A model generated the notes under the pieces. The model saw nothing but the letters and a program-made list of their open reading frames with translations, was not told the DNA's origin and ran no database searches. This document shows positions 1 through 5,943 of a stretch of 22,202 bases of DNA, piece by piece. The DNA lies in contig DATAFF010000115.1 in assembly GCA_036257595.1 (NCBI GenBank), forward strand, positions 1 through 22,202, read 5' to 3'. A program made the translations under genes and the position numbers. The first letter of the stretch is position 1, and every line of letters begins with the position of its first letter. Origin of the DNA: DATAFF01 sp036257595 (GTDB taxonomy: Bacteria > Pseudomonadota > Alphaproteobacteria > Rhizobiales > Aestuariivirgaceae).

Positions 1-1
1 G

Positions 2-316
<315 letters not shown>

Positions 317-321
317 GCTCC

Positions 322-573
322 TCAGGCCGGGACCATTCCAAGCGCCTGGAGATAGAGCGCCAGCACCGCGTCCTCCTCCTCGCGCTCGGCGTGGTCCTTC
401 TTGCGGATGGCGATGACCTTGCGCAGGATCTTGGTATCGAAGCCATTGGCTTTGGCCTCGGCATAAATCTCCTTGATGTCGCCGGCAATCGCCTGCTTCT
501 CCTCCTCGAGATGTTCGATGCGCTCGACGAGCGACTTCAGCTGGCCGTTCGCAAAGCTGGTCTTGGCGTCCAT
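322..573 (-). CDS. gapR: GapR family nucleoid-associated protein (DUF2312)
   Basis: This 83-residue protein matches the DUF2312/GapR family along its whole length. It has a long N-terminal coiled-coil helix (LKSLVERIEHLEEEKQAI, about residues 12-29), then EIYAEAKANGFDTKILRKVI (about 35-54), the signature of the family, and a short C-terminal helix ending LYLQALGM. In Caulobacter crescentus, GapR binds overtwisted, AT-rich DNA and supports replication and segregation; that role is carried over by homology. The ATG at 573 is preceded by GGGGAG at good spacing. It is the last gene of a minus-strand operon, 24 bases after DUF1244, and repeat copy A follows its stop. Confidence 0.9.
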   Translation of the reverse strand: MDAKTSFANGQLKSLVERIEHLEEEKQAIAGDIKEIYAEAKANGFDTKILRKVIAIRKKDHAEREEEDAVLALYLQALGMVPA

Positions 574-597
574 GCGTCTCCCCGATGAGATCCCCGT

Positions 598-855
598 TCA
601 GTCCTTCTGATGGCGCGCCTTCCACTCCTCATAGGGCATGCCGTAGACATGCCGGCGCGCCGAATCGCGATCGAAAGCAACGCCGGAATCGGCGGCCGCC
701 TCCTGCATCCAGTTGGACAGGCAATTGCGACAGAAGCCGGCGAGGTTCATCAGATCGATGTTCTGAACATCGCTGCGCTGGCGCAAATGCTCGATGAGCC
801 GCCGGAACGCCGCGGCCTCCAACTCCGTCCGTGTCCTGTCGTCGAGCTCGGTCAT
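598..855 (-). CDS. DUF1244 family protein
   Basis: This 85-residue protein of the DUF1244 family is known from alphaproteobacteria and some gammaproteobacteria; its function is unknown. Hallmarks visible here are MNLAGFCRNCLSNW (about residues 36-49), with two cysteines three apart, and VYGMPYEEWK near the C-terminus. The frame stays open upstream to an ATG at 969, but the start at 855 gives the family's N-terminus (MTELDDRTRTELE) and has GGGAG nine bases upstream, so 855 was chosen. It lies 40 bases after the N-formylglutamate amidohydrolase gene and 24 bases before gapR, consistent with one transcript. The CxxC pair might bind metal or respond to redox; that is a guess. Confidence 0.85.
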   Translation of the reverse strand: MTELDDRTRTELEAAAFRRLIEHLRQRSDVQNIDLMNLAGFCRNCLSNWMQEAAADSGVAFDRDSARRHVYGMPYEEWKARHQKD

Positions 856-895
856 CGTCACGTACTCCCTGATCGAGCAGCGGCGGGGTTCTGCT

Positions 896-1666
896 CTAAA
901 GTGGAGAACCGGCGCGCGCAACTGCCTTGGCAAGGATATGCGCAAGCCGTTCACCCCATTCAACAGCATCGCTGGCGACGGCGATCAGATCCTGGCGGAT
1001 CTCGATCAGGGCGTGGCGCAAGCCGCGCCTCAGCGCATGGGTGTCCATGGTGTCGCCGGGGAGCCCACCGGCATAGGGTTCATTGTCGCCGACCACCAGG
1101 GCCGGATCGGCGGCGAGCTCGGCGATCACCGCGGCCGGCAACCTGCGGTCGCCCTCCCACAGGATGCCGACATGCCAGGGCCGGGGCACCGTCTTCCAAA
1201 AGGGGGTGAAGCTGTGGATGGAGATGAGATCGGGCGGGCGGCCAAGCGCCAGGGCGCGATCGATCCGGTCAGCGATCGCCTGGTGATAGGGACGGTAATA
1301 GCGATCGATCCGCAAGGCGCGCTCGGCGGCATCCATGGCGGAATTTCCGGGTACCACCGCGCCGTCCGACAGTTTCATGATCAAAGTGGGATCATCGAGA
1401 CCGCGATTGGGGTCGATCAGCAGCCGCGAACAGGGTGCGAGGACGGCCGGGGCGCCGAGCACGCCGGCCAGGGTGCGGGCGACTGTCGCGGCCCCAATGT
1501 CATAGGCGATATGGCGCTCGAGCTCGGCTGCGGGTAAGCCGAGGGTACCGTAGGATTGCGGGAGGGCGTTGCTGGCATGATCGCAAAGAATGAGAAATCC
1601 TGAGGCCGGATCGCCGTCCACGAGGCTGTCGGGCCCAAGAGCAATGGTTGTGGAATGCCCAGTCAT
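896..1666 (-). CDS. N-formylglutamate amidohydrolase family protein
   Basis: This 256-residue protein belongs to the FGase family, which hydrolyses N-formyl-L-glutamate to formate and glutamate (HutG step of histidine breakdown) or related N-acyl amino acids. Visible motifs are LCDHASNALP (about 27-36), HIAYDIGA (52-59), SRLLIDPNRG (80-89), SIHSFTP (149-155) and EIRQDL (222-227), which carry the likely metal-binding His, Asp and Glu. The frame is open to 1777, but that start would run into the divergent DUF1036 leader. ATG 1666 gives a normal family N-terminus, with only a weak GGCAGG upstream. No hut genes are nearby and its partners are DUF1244 and gapR, so a role in histidine use is not supported by context. 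Confidence 0.85.
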   Translation of the reverse strand: MTGHSTTIALGPDSLVDGDPASGFLILCDHASNALPQSYGTLGLPAAELERHIAYDIGAATVARTLAGVLGAPAVLAPCSRLLIDPNRGLDDPTLIMKLSDGAVVPGNSAMDAAERALRIDRYYRPYHQAIADRIDRALALGRPPDLISIHSFTPFWKTVPRPWHVGILWEGDRRLPAAVIAELAADPALVVGDNEPYAGGLPGDTMDTHALRRGLRHALIEIRQDLIAVASDAVEWGERLAHILAKAVARAGSPL

Positions 1667-1775
1667 GATCCTGCCAGATTCCACAATCCATCTTGCAGAG
1701 CGACAGCTCCAAGGTGAAAAATCATCAGGTTCACCCCTCGTCGGTGGCGGCGCGGGAAGGTGGAGAGGAAGGGCC

Positions 1776-2249
1776 ATGGTTTATTCCTATCGAAACGGCC
1801 GGATTGTGATGCCGGTCAGACACTTGGCCGCCATGGCGCTGGTGCTGGCAGTGCTCTCGCTGTGGGGCAGCCTGCCGGCCCATGCGGATCTCAAGCTCTG
1901 CAACCAGACGCCGAGCCGGGTGGGGGTGGCGCTGGGCTACAAGGATCAGCAGGGGTGGGCCAGCGAGGGATGGTGGAACATCGGTCCGAATTCCTGCGAG
2001 ACCCTGCTGAAAGGGGCGCTGATCGCCCGCTACTACTACATTTTCGCCGTCGACTATGACAAGGGCGGGTCGTGGGGCGGCAAATCCATCATGTGCACCC
2101 AGAACAAGCTGTTCACCATCCGCGGCATCACCGGCTGCGCCGAGCGCGGTTATCAGAAGACCGGTTTCTTCGAGGTCGATACCGGCGAGGAACTCGATTG
2201 GACGATCGAGCTTTCCGGTGCAAAGACCTCGGAGTCCACCAACCAGTGA
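1776..2249 (+). CDS. DUF1036 secreted protein
   Basis: This 157-residue protein has a Sec signal peptide: basic N-region with Arg at 6, 9 and 15, hydrophobic core LAAMALVLAVLSLWGSL, and likely cleavage after PAHA at about residue 37. The mature part is a DUF1036 domain (LKLCNQTPSRVGVALGYK, GWWNIGPNSCETLL, YYYIFAVDYD) with four cysteines that could form two disulfides. The function is unknown; the family is common in alphaproteobacteria. ATG 1776 has GGAGAGGAAGG just upstream. An in-frame ATG at 1809 would give a shorter signal peptide. The stop codon overlaps the GTG start of pyk, so the two are translationally coupled. The 109-base gap to the divergent amidohydrolase gene shows no clear promoter motif. 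Confidence 0.88.
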   Translation: MVYSYRNGRIVMPVRHLAAMALVLAVLSLWGSLPAHADLKLCNQTPSRVGVALGYKDQQGWASEGWWNIGPNSCETLLKGALIARYYYIFAVDYDKGGSWGGKSIMCTQNKLFTIRGITGCAERGYQKTGFFEVDTGEELDWTIELSGAKTSESTNQ

Positions 2250-3682
2250 GGCGCATTCGCAACGTCAAGATCGTCGCGACTCTCGGACCGGCGTCGGCCG
2301 GGCCCGAGATGGTCGAGGCGTTGTTCGTGGCCGGCGTCGACGTGTTCCGGGTGAATATGAGCCATTCGAGCCACGAGGCGCTGGCGCGCTATCACGAGAT
2401 CATCCGCGGCATCGAGGCGCGGCGCGGCCGGCCGATCGGCATATTGGCGGATCTGCAGGGGCCGAAGCTGCGCATCGGCAGCTTCAAGGAGGAGAAGGTC
2501 GAGCTCAAGGCCGGCGACAGCTTCGTGCTCGACAATGATTCCCGGCCCGGCGACGAGAGCCGGGTCGAGCTGCCGCATCCCGAGATCTTCGCTGCAGCGA
2601 TGCCGGGCGAGCACCTTTTGCTCAATGACGGGCGGGTGCGCGTCGAGATCATCGAGGTGCAACCCGAGCGGCTGATCACCAAGGTCATCTTCGGCGGCAC
2701 GCTGTCGGCGCGAAAGGGCGTCAATGTTCCCGATGCGGTGCTGCCGCTGGCGCCGCTGACCGAGAAGGACCATGCCGATCTCGAATTCGCCGCAGCGCTC
2801 GGCGTCGACTGGATCGCCCAGTCCTTCGTGCAGCGGGCACAGGACGTGATCGAGGCGCGGCGGCTGATCGCCGGGCGGGCCGGCATCATGGTGAAGGTCG
2901 AGAAGCCGGCGGCGCTCAAGGAGATCGACGAGATCATCGAGGCGTCCGACAGCATCATGGTGGCGCGCGGCGATCTCGGCGTCGAGCTGCCGCTGGAAGA
3001 GGTCCCGGGCTGGCAGAAGCGGTTGACGCGCGGGGCGCGATTGTCCGGCAAGCCGGTGGTGGTGGCGACCCAGATGCTGGAATCGATGATCGTCGAGCCG
3101 GTGCCGACGCGCGCCGAGGTCTCGGACGTCGCAACCGCGGTGTTCGAGGGGGCCGATGCGGTGATGCTGTCGGCGGAATCGGCGACCGGCGCCTGGCCGG
3201 TCAAGGCGGTCGAGACGATGGACCGCATCGCCCATGCGGTGGAGAACGATCCGCTCTATCGAGGCTTGAGTCGGGCGCGCCGCACCGAGCCGCAGCCGAC
3301 CTCGGCCGACGCCATCGCCAATGCCGCCCGCACGGTTGCCGAGACGATCGGCGCCTCGGCCATCGTCTGCTACACCGGATCGGGCTCGACGGGCCTCAGG
3401 GTGGCGCGCGAGCGGCCGGAAGTGCCGATCATCGCGCTGACGCCGAGCGTCGCGACCGGCCGCCGCCTGTCGGTGGTGTGGGGGCTCCATTGCGTGCTGA
3501 CCGAGGATGCCGCCAGCCTCGACGACATGGTGTCGCGGGCAACCCGGATCGCCCGGGACGAGGGGTTCGCCAAGCCGGAGGAGCGGGTGGTGATCACCGC
3601 CGGCGTGCCGCTGAGGACGCCGGGGAAAACCAATCTGCTCAGGGTGGCGCGGATCGGCGTGCCCGGCAGCGAGACGGTGTAG
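2246..3682 (+). CDS. pyk: Pyruvate kinase
   Basis: This 478-residue pyruvate kinase converts phosphoenolpyruvate and ADP to pyruvate and ATP. Visible are NVKIVATLGPAS at the N-terminus, RVNMSH (35-40), DLQGPKLRIG (69-78), the catalytic Lys217 in MVKVEKP, the metal and substrate loop ARGDLGVELPLEEVP (240-254), and MLSAESATGAWP (307-318). The A, B and C domains are all present and the length is normal. The start is GTG at 2246, in the sequence GTGA that also ends DUF1036. The first downstream ATG (2309) would remove the conserved first strand. The frame is also open upstream inside DUF1036, but that part has no family resemblance. It ends 20 bases from the convergent coiled-coil gene, and no terminator is visible. 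Confidence 0.95.
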   Translation: MRRIRNVKIVATLGPASAGPEMVEALFVAGVDVFRVNMSHSSHEALARYHEIIRGIEARRGRPIGILADLQGPKLRIGSFKEEKVELKAGDSFVLDNDSRPGDESRVELPHPEIFAAAMPGEHLLLNDGRVRVEIIEVQPERLITKVIFGGTLSARKGVNVPDAVLPLAPLTEKDHADLEFAAALGVDWIAQSFVQRAQDVIEARRLIAGRAGIMVKVEKPAALKEIDEIIEASDSIMVARGDLGVELPLEEVPGWQKRLTRGARLSGKPVVVATQMLESMIVEPVPTRAEVSDVATAVFEGADAVMLSAESATGAWPVKAVETMDRIAHAVENDPLYRGLSRARRTEPQPTSADAIANAARTVAETIGASAIVCYTGSGSTGLRVARERPEVPIIALTPSVATGRRLSVVWGLHCVLTEDAASLDDMVSRATRIARDEGFAKPEERVVITAGVPLRTPGKTNLLRVARIGVPGSETV

Positions 3683-3702
3683 TTAAGGCAGACCTCGCGA
3701 CG

Positions 3703-4356
3703 TCACTGCTTGTCGACGAGACCCCGCTGCTTGATGGGTCGAAGCTGGCCAACGAGATCGACGATATTGTCGAGTCTCCGGTCAATTCCCTCGAAGCGCT
3801 TATCGAAGCGCTCATCCATGACATCAAGGCGCTTATCCATCGCATCCAGGCGCTTGTCGATACCGTCAAAGCGCTTGTCCATCGCATCCAGGCGCTTATC
3901 GACCCCATTGAAGCGTTCGCTTACAGCAGCAAAGCGCATGTCCACAATATCGAAGCGCCTTTCAACTTGGCCCAAGGCGACCGACATCTGGCTTGTGGCG
4001 ACGAACAAATAGCCGACACAGGCAATCGTCAGAACCGCTGCGCCGGTGAATACCCGCTGCATAATATCGAAGCGGCTCGTGTTGGCCTGCTGCATCTGGT
4101 CGAAGCGGCGATCCATGGCCTGCTGCATTTGGTCGAAGCGATCATTGGTGGCCTGCTGCATCTGGTCGAAGCGACCATTGGTGGCCTGCTGCATCTGGTC
4201 AAGCTTCACGCTGATTCCATGAAGCTCCTTGTCGAGCTCATGACAGGTCGCCGCCGCCTGCGTCTGATCGGTTTGCGAAGAGCGCAGAAACGCGATGAGG
4301 CGATCGTAATCCGACCGCGTGAGCTCGGGACGTTCGCTGCCCCCAAGATCGCTCAT
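3703..4356 (-). CDS. Membrane-anchored repeat coiled-coil protein
   Basis: I do not recognise a named family. The protein has 217 residues in four parts. Residues 1-50 are a charged head. Residues 51-94 are four tandem 11-residue repeats of the type RFDQMQQATND, with a fifth partial copy. Residues 102-121 are a hydrophobic helix (VFTGAAVLTIACVGYLFVAT). Residues 133-199 are 7-residue repeats of the type KRLDAMD/KRFDGID. Eleven-residue repeats favour a slightly right-handed or straight coiled coil and seven-residue repeats a left-handed one, so two rods may flank the membrane. Topology is uncertain. A good promoter lies upstream, but the ATG has only a weak AGAGG. The protein is probably oligomeric; a function is not claimed. 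Confidence 0.8.
   Translation of the reverse strand: MSDLGGSERPELTRSDYDRLIAFLRSSQTDQTQAAATCHELDKELHGISVKLDQMQQATNGRFDQMQQATNDRFDQMQQAMDRRFDQMQQANTSRFDIMQRVFTGAAVLTIACVGYLFVATSQMSVALGQVERRFDIVDMRFAAVSERFNGVDKRLDAMDKRFDGIDKRLDAMDKRLDVMDERFDKRFEGIDRRLDNIVDLVGQLRPIKQRGLVDKQ
3760..3897 (-). repeat. 21-bp tandem repeats coding for heptads
   Basis: Six to seven imperfect 21-bp units, each like GCGCTTATCCATCGCATCC on the plus strand, encode the KRLDAMD/KRFDGID heptads at residues 154-199 of the coiled-coil protein. One unit is interrupted by an extra four-residue ERFD step, which shifts the heptad phase. Such arrays tend to change copy number by slippage. Confidence 0.85.
4075..4206 (-). repeat. 33-bp tandem repeats coding for hendecads
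   Basis: Four 33-bp units, about 90 percent alike and each containing GCCTGCTGCATCTGGTCGAA on the plus strand, encode the RFDQMQQATND 11-mers at residues 51-94 of the coiled-coil protein. The near identity at DNA level suggests recent expansion or ongoing homogenisation. The third unit carries TTTG in place of CTG-type wobble bases. Confidence 0.9.
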
Positions 4357-4409
4357 GATAAAGCGCCGCCTCTGGCCGCTCCTGAGACAACCATAAGATA
4401 CATCACTAT

Positions 4410-4438
4410 CGTATAGGTTGAGGACGGTTCGGCGTCAA
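4410..4438 (-). promoter_or_regulatory. Sigma-70 type promoter for coiled-coil gene
   Basis: On the minus strand TTGACG (4438-4433) is followed after exactly 17 bases by TATACG (4415-4410), close to the housekeeping -35 and -10 consensus. Transcription would begin near 4403. An ATG sits at 4403 and opens a 16-codon reading frame (MYLMVVSGAARGGALS) whose TGA overlaps the ATG of the coiled-coil gene (ATGA). Whether that small frame is translated is unknown. Confidence 0.6.
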
Positions 4439-4446
4439 TGCGAGCG

Positions 4447-5088
4447 TCAGATCTTTTGCTCGGTCTCCGGCTCGATCTGCTGCAGCGCTTTCTTGGCGCC
4501 GTCGAGGAAGGGGTGGATCGACAGCGCCCGACGGAAGGCCTTGAGCGCCTCGGCCTTCTTGCCGCGATCGTTCAGGATGGTGCCGAGGCCGGTCAGCGCT
4601 CCGAAATGGCGCGGTTCGAGATCGAGGACATGGTCGATGTCGGCAAGCGAGCGATCGTAATCGCCCATCATGTAGAACAGGGTGGCGCGCTTGTTCCAGG
4701 CCTCGGCGAAGGTCGGCTGATCGTCGATGATGGTGTCGAGGATGCGGAGCGCGATCTGGCGCTGGCCGGCCTCCATCGCGCGCACCGCCTGGACGATCAG
4801 GGCATCGGCGGTCGGGCTGCCGGAACGCGCCCAGAGCTTCCAGATCGCATCCTCGATCACCTTGGCCGAGGTTTCGTCCTTGGCGCCATGAAGCTGGCCG
4901 AAGAGGCGGTCGAGAAGGTCCTGCGCCACCTGCTGGTCGCTCGGCGGGCCGGCGCCCGCCGGCGGGTCGAGCCTGGTGTCGGCCGGCGCCTCAGGAGCGG
5001 GCGGCAGCGGCGCCTGCTGGGCCAAGGCGGCGGTTGCCATCGCGATGGTCAGCAAAGCAGGCAGAATCGGTCGCGGGCGGTTCACCAT
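4447..5088 (-). CDS. Secreted tetratricopeptide repeat protein
   Basis: This 213-residue protein has a signal peptide (MVNRPRPILPALLTIAMATA, likely cleaved after ALA at about 23), a Pro/Ala-rich linker to about residue 50, then helical repeats. The clearest TPR units are AWNKRATLFYMMGDYDRSLA followed by DIDHVLDLEP, and ALTGLGTILNDRGKKAEALK followed by AFRRALSIHP. It probably acts in the periplasm as a protein-binding scaffold; the partner is unknown. The frame is open to 5160, but that start crosses the rpmJ terminator hairpin and delays the signal peptide by 24 residues, so 5088 was chosen even though its Shine-Dalgarno is weak. It is on the same strand as rpmJ but separated from it by a terminator. 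Confidence 0.82.
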   Translation of the reverse strand: MVNRPRPILPALLTIAMATAALAQQAPLPPAPEAPADTRLDPPAGAGPPSDQQVAQDLLDRLFGQLHGAKDETSAKVIEDAIWKLWARSGSPTADALIVQAVRAMEAGQRQIALRILDTIIDDQPTFAEAWNKRATLFYMMGDYDRSLADIDHVLDLEPRHFGALTGLGTILNDRGKKAEALKAFRRALSIHPFLDGAKKALQQIEPETEQKI

Positions 5089-5118
5089 GGCGCCAAAATA
5101 GGTCGATCCTGCCCACCA

Positions 5119-5150
5119 GAAAAGGCAACGCCCCCGCGAAGGCAGGGGCG
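5119..5150 (-). terminator. Rho-independent terminator of rpmJ
   Basis: Read on the minus strand, CGCCCCTGC and GCGGGGGCG pair (8 of 9 bp; plus-strand arms 5129-5137 and 5142-5150) around a four-base loop. The T-rich tract TTGCCTTTTC follows (complement of 5119-5128). It starts about 30 bases past the rpmJ stop. Confidence 0.7.
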
Positions 5151-5178
5151 AGGTCATCACGGTCCTGTGAGGGTAAGT

Positions 5179-5304
5179 TCAGCCCTGGCGCGCCTTGTAG
5201 CGCGGATTCTGCTTGTTGATGATGTAGACGCGACCCTTGCGGCGCACCATGCGGTTGGCACGGTGACGCCCGAGCAGCGATTTCAACGAGTTACGGATCT
5301 TCAT
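5179..5304 (-). CDS. rpmJ: 50S ribosomal protein bL36, cysteine-free form
   Basis: This 41-residue protein begins MKIRNSLKSLLGRHRANRMV and ends VYIINKQNPRYKARQG. It is bL36 of the zinc-independent type (YkgO-like): the four zinc-binding Cys/His positions of the classical form are absent. This form is usual in Hyphomicrobiales, so it does not by itself imply a zinc-starvation paralog. The ATG at 5304 has no strong Shine-Dalgarno. A GC-rich inverted repeat lies in the leader, and a good terminator follows the gene. Confidence 0.95.
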   Translation of the reverse strand: MKIRNSLKSLLGRHRANRMVRRKGRVYIINKQNPRYKARQG

Positions 5305-5326
5305 GGCGGTGCCCATTCGAAAGTGA

Positions 5327-5355
5327 GGCCGCCCGCCGGAATGCCCGGGGCGGCC
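5327..5355 (-). other. GC-rich inverted repeat in rpmJ leader
   Basis: GGCCGCC (5327-5333) and GGCGGCC (5349-5355) are perfect inverted arms around 15 bases, starting 22 bases upstream of the rpmJ ATG. It may be leader RNA structure or a protein-binding site. The rest of the 206-base gap up to 5510 shows no clear promoter. Confidence 0.35.
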
Positions 5356-5510
5356 CAGTCGGGCAGGAACTTAGTGATGGCGCTCAGGACTGTCAACCGC
5401 CGGCATGGCCGGACGAAAGCTGGGCAAAGGCGATCGAGGCAGATTGATGGCAGAACGCTTCGCCCCTAAGCTCGATCCGGGGTCAGGATCTGGAGAGCAG
5501 GGGTCGAGCG

Positions 5511-5783
5511 ATGGCAATGTCGTCGGGGAATGACGATGAAGCGCGGGCCGGCGAGCAGGAAATCATCGACACGGCGGTGATGACGCTGCTCACCACCTCG
5601 GAGGAGCGGCGGGAGGCGATGATGGAGCTTCTCACCATGACCTTCGCCCGCGAGATGCGGCAGCACTGGCCGGATATGCCCGGCAAGGAGATCTTCACGC
5701 GGACGAGCCGGCTGGTGCGCGATGTGCGCAAGCGCATTGCCGATATCCGGGCGGTGGGCGGCGCCTATATGGGCACTGCGTAG
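5511..5783 (+). CDS. Small hypothetical helical protein
   Basis: This 90-residue protein is not recognised. It is charged and probably all-helical: EQEIIDTAVMTLLTTSEERR (about 15-34), then a Met-rich helix REAMMELLTMTFAREMRQHW (34-53), a PxMPG turn, and a basic helix TRTSRLVRDVRKRIADIRAV (63-82). It has no signal peptide, membrane segment or cysteines. The ATG at 5511 has GGAG and GGGG within 20 bases upstream; the Met at codon 3 is an alternative start. Codon use and GC match the neighbours, which argues that it is a real gene. Its TAG stop is the first TAG of repeat copy B. Confidence 0.65.
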   Translation: MAMSSGNDDEARAGEQEIIDTAVMTLLTTSEERREAMMELLTMTFAREMRQHWPDMPGKEIFTRTSRLVRDVRKRIADIRAVGGAYMGTA

Positions 5784-5862
5784 GCATCAGGCAGATAGGC
5801 AGTAGGCAATGGGCAGTGACCTGCGCTCCATTCCCTCCCTGATGCCTACTGCCTACTGCCTG
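5781..5862. repeat. TAGGCAG inverted repeat, copy B
   Basis: The left arm has five 7-bp units (TAGGCAT, CAGGCAG, TAGGCAG, TAGGCAA, TGGGCAG; 5781-5816, one extra A at 5795). The right arm (5843-5862) is TGCCTACTGCCTACTGCCTG. The first TAG is the stop codon of the small helical protein. The next gene runs in the same direction, so this copy is not at a convergent junction. Confidence 0.9.
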
Positions 5863-5918
5863 TCATAACGGGTCTACCCATCGCTACATTGATCGCTAAG
5901 CGCATCCCCCATAAGCTT

Positions 5919-5937
5919 CCGCAATAAATTTGCGGAG
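5919..5937 (+). promoter_or_regulatory. Leader hairpin overlapping aminotransferase RBS
   Basis: CCGCAA (5919-5924) and TTGCGG (5930-5935) form a perfect 6-bp stem with loop TAAAT. The last two G of the stem are also the first two of the Shine-Dalgarno GGAG (5934-5937), six bases before the ATG. The fold would partly hide the ribosome site. No trigger is known. Confidence 0.4.
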
Positions 5938-5943
5938 ACAGCG

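Noticed and set aside
2153..3490. 445-codon minus-strand frame opposite pyruvate kinase
   Set aside because: It is a shadow rich in His, Arg and Asp opposite a complete, well-conserved pyk.
3478..4416. Plus-strand frame with IEALIHDIKALIHRIQAL repeats
   Set aside because: The repeats are the antisense reading of the 21-bp and 33-bp arrays. The minus-strand reading gives a proper coiled coil with a membrane helix, start and promoter.
5179..5304. Zinc-starvation (Zur-controlled) paralog of bL36
   Set aside because: The Cys-free form is the ordinary one in this order, and no Zur-like palindrome was seen in the leader; the 7-bp inverted repeat there is GC-rich and unlike a Zur site.
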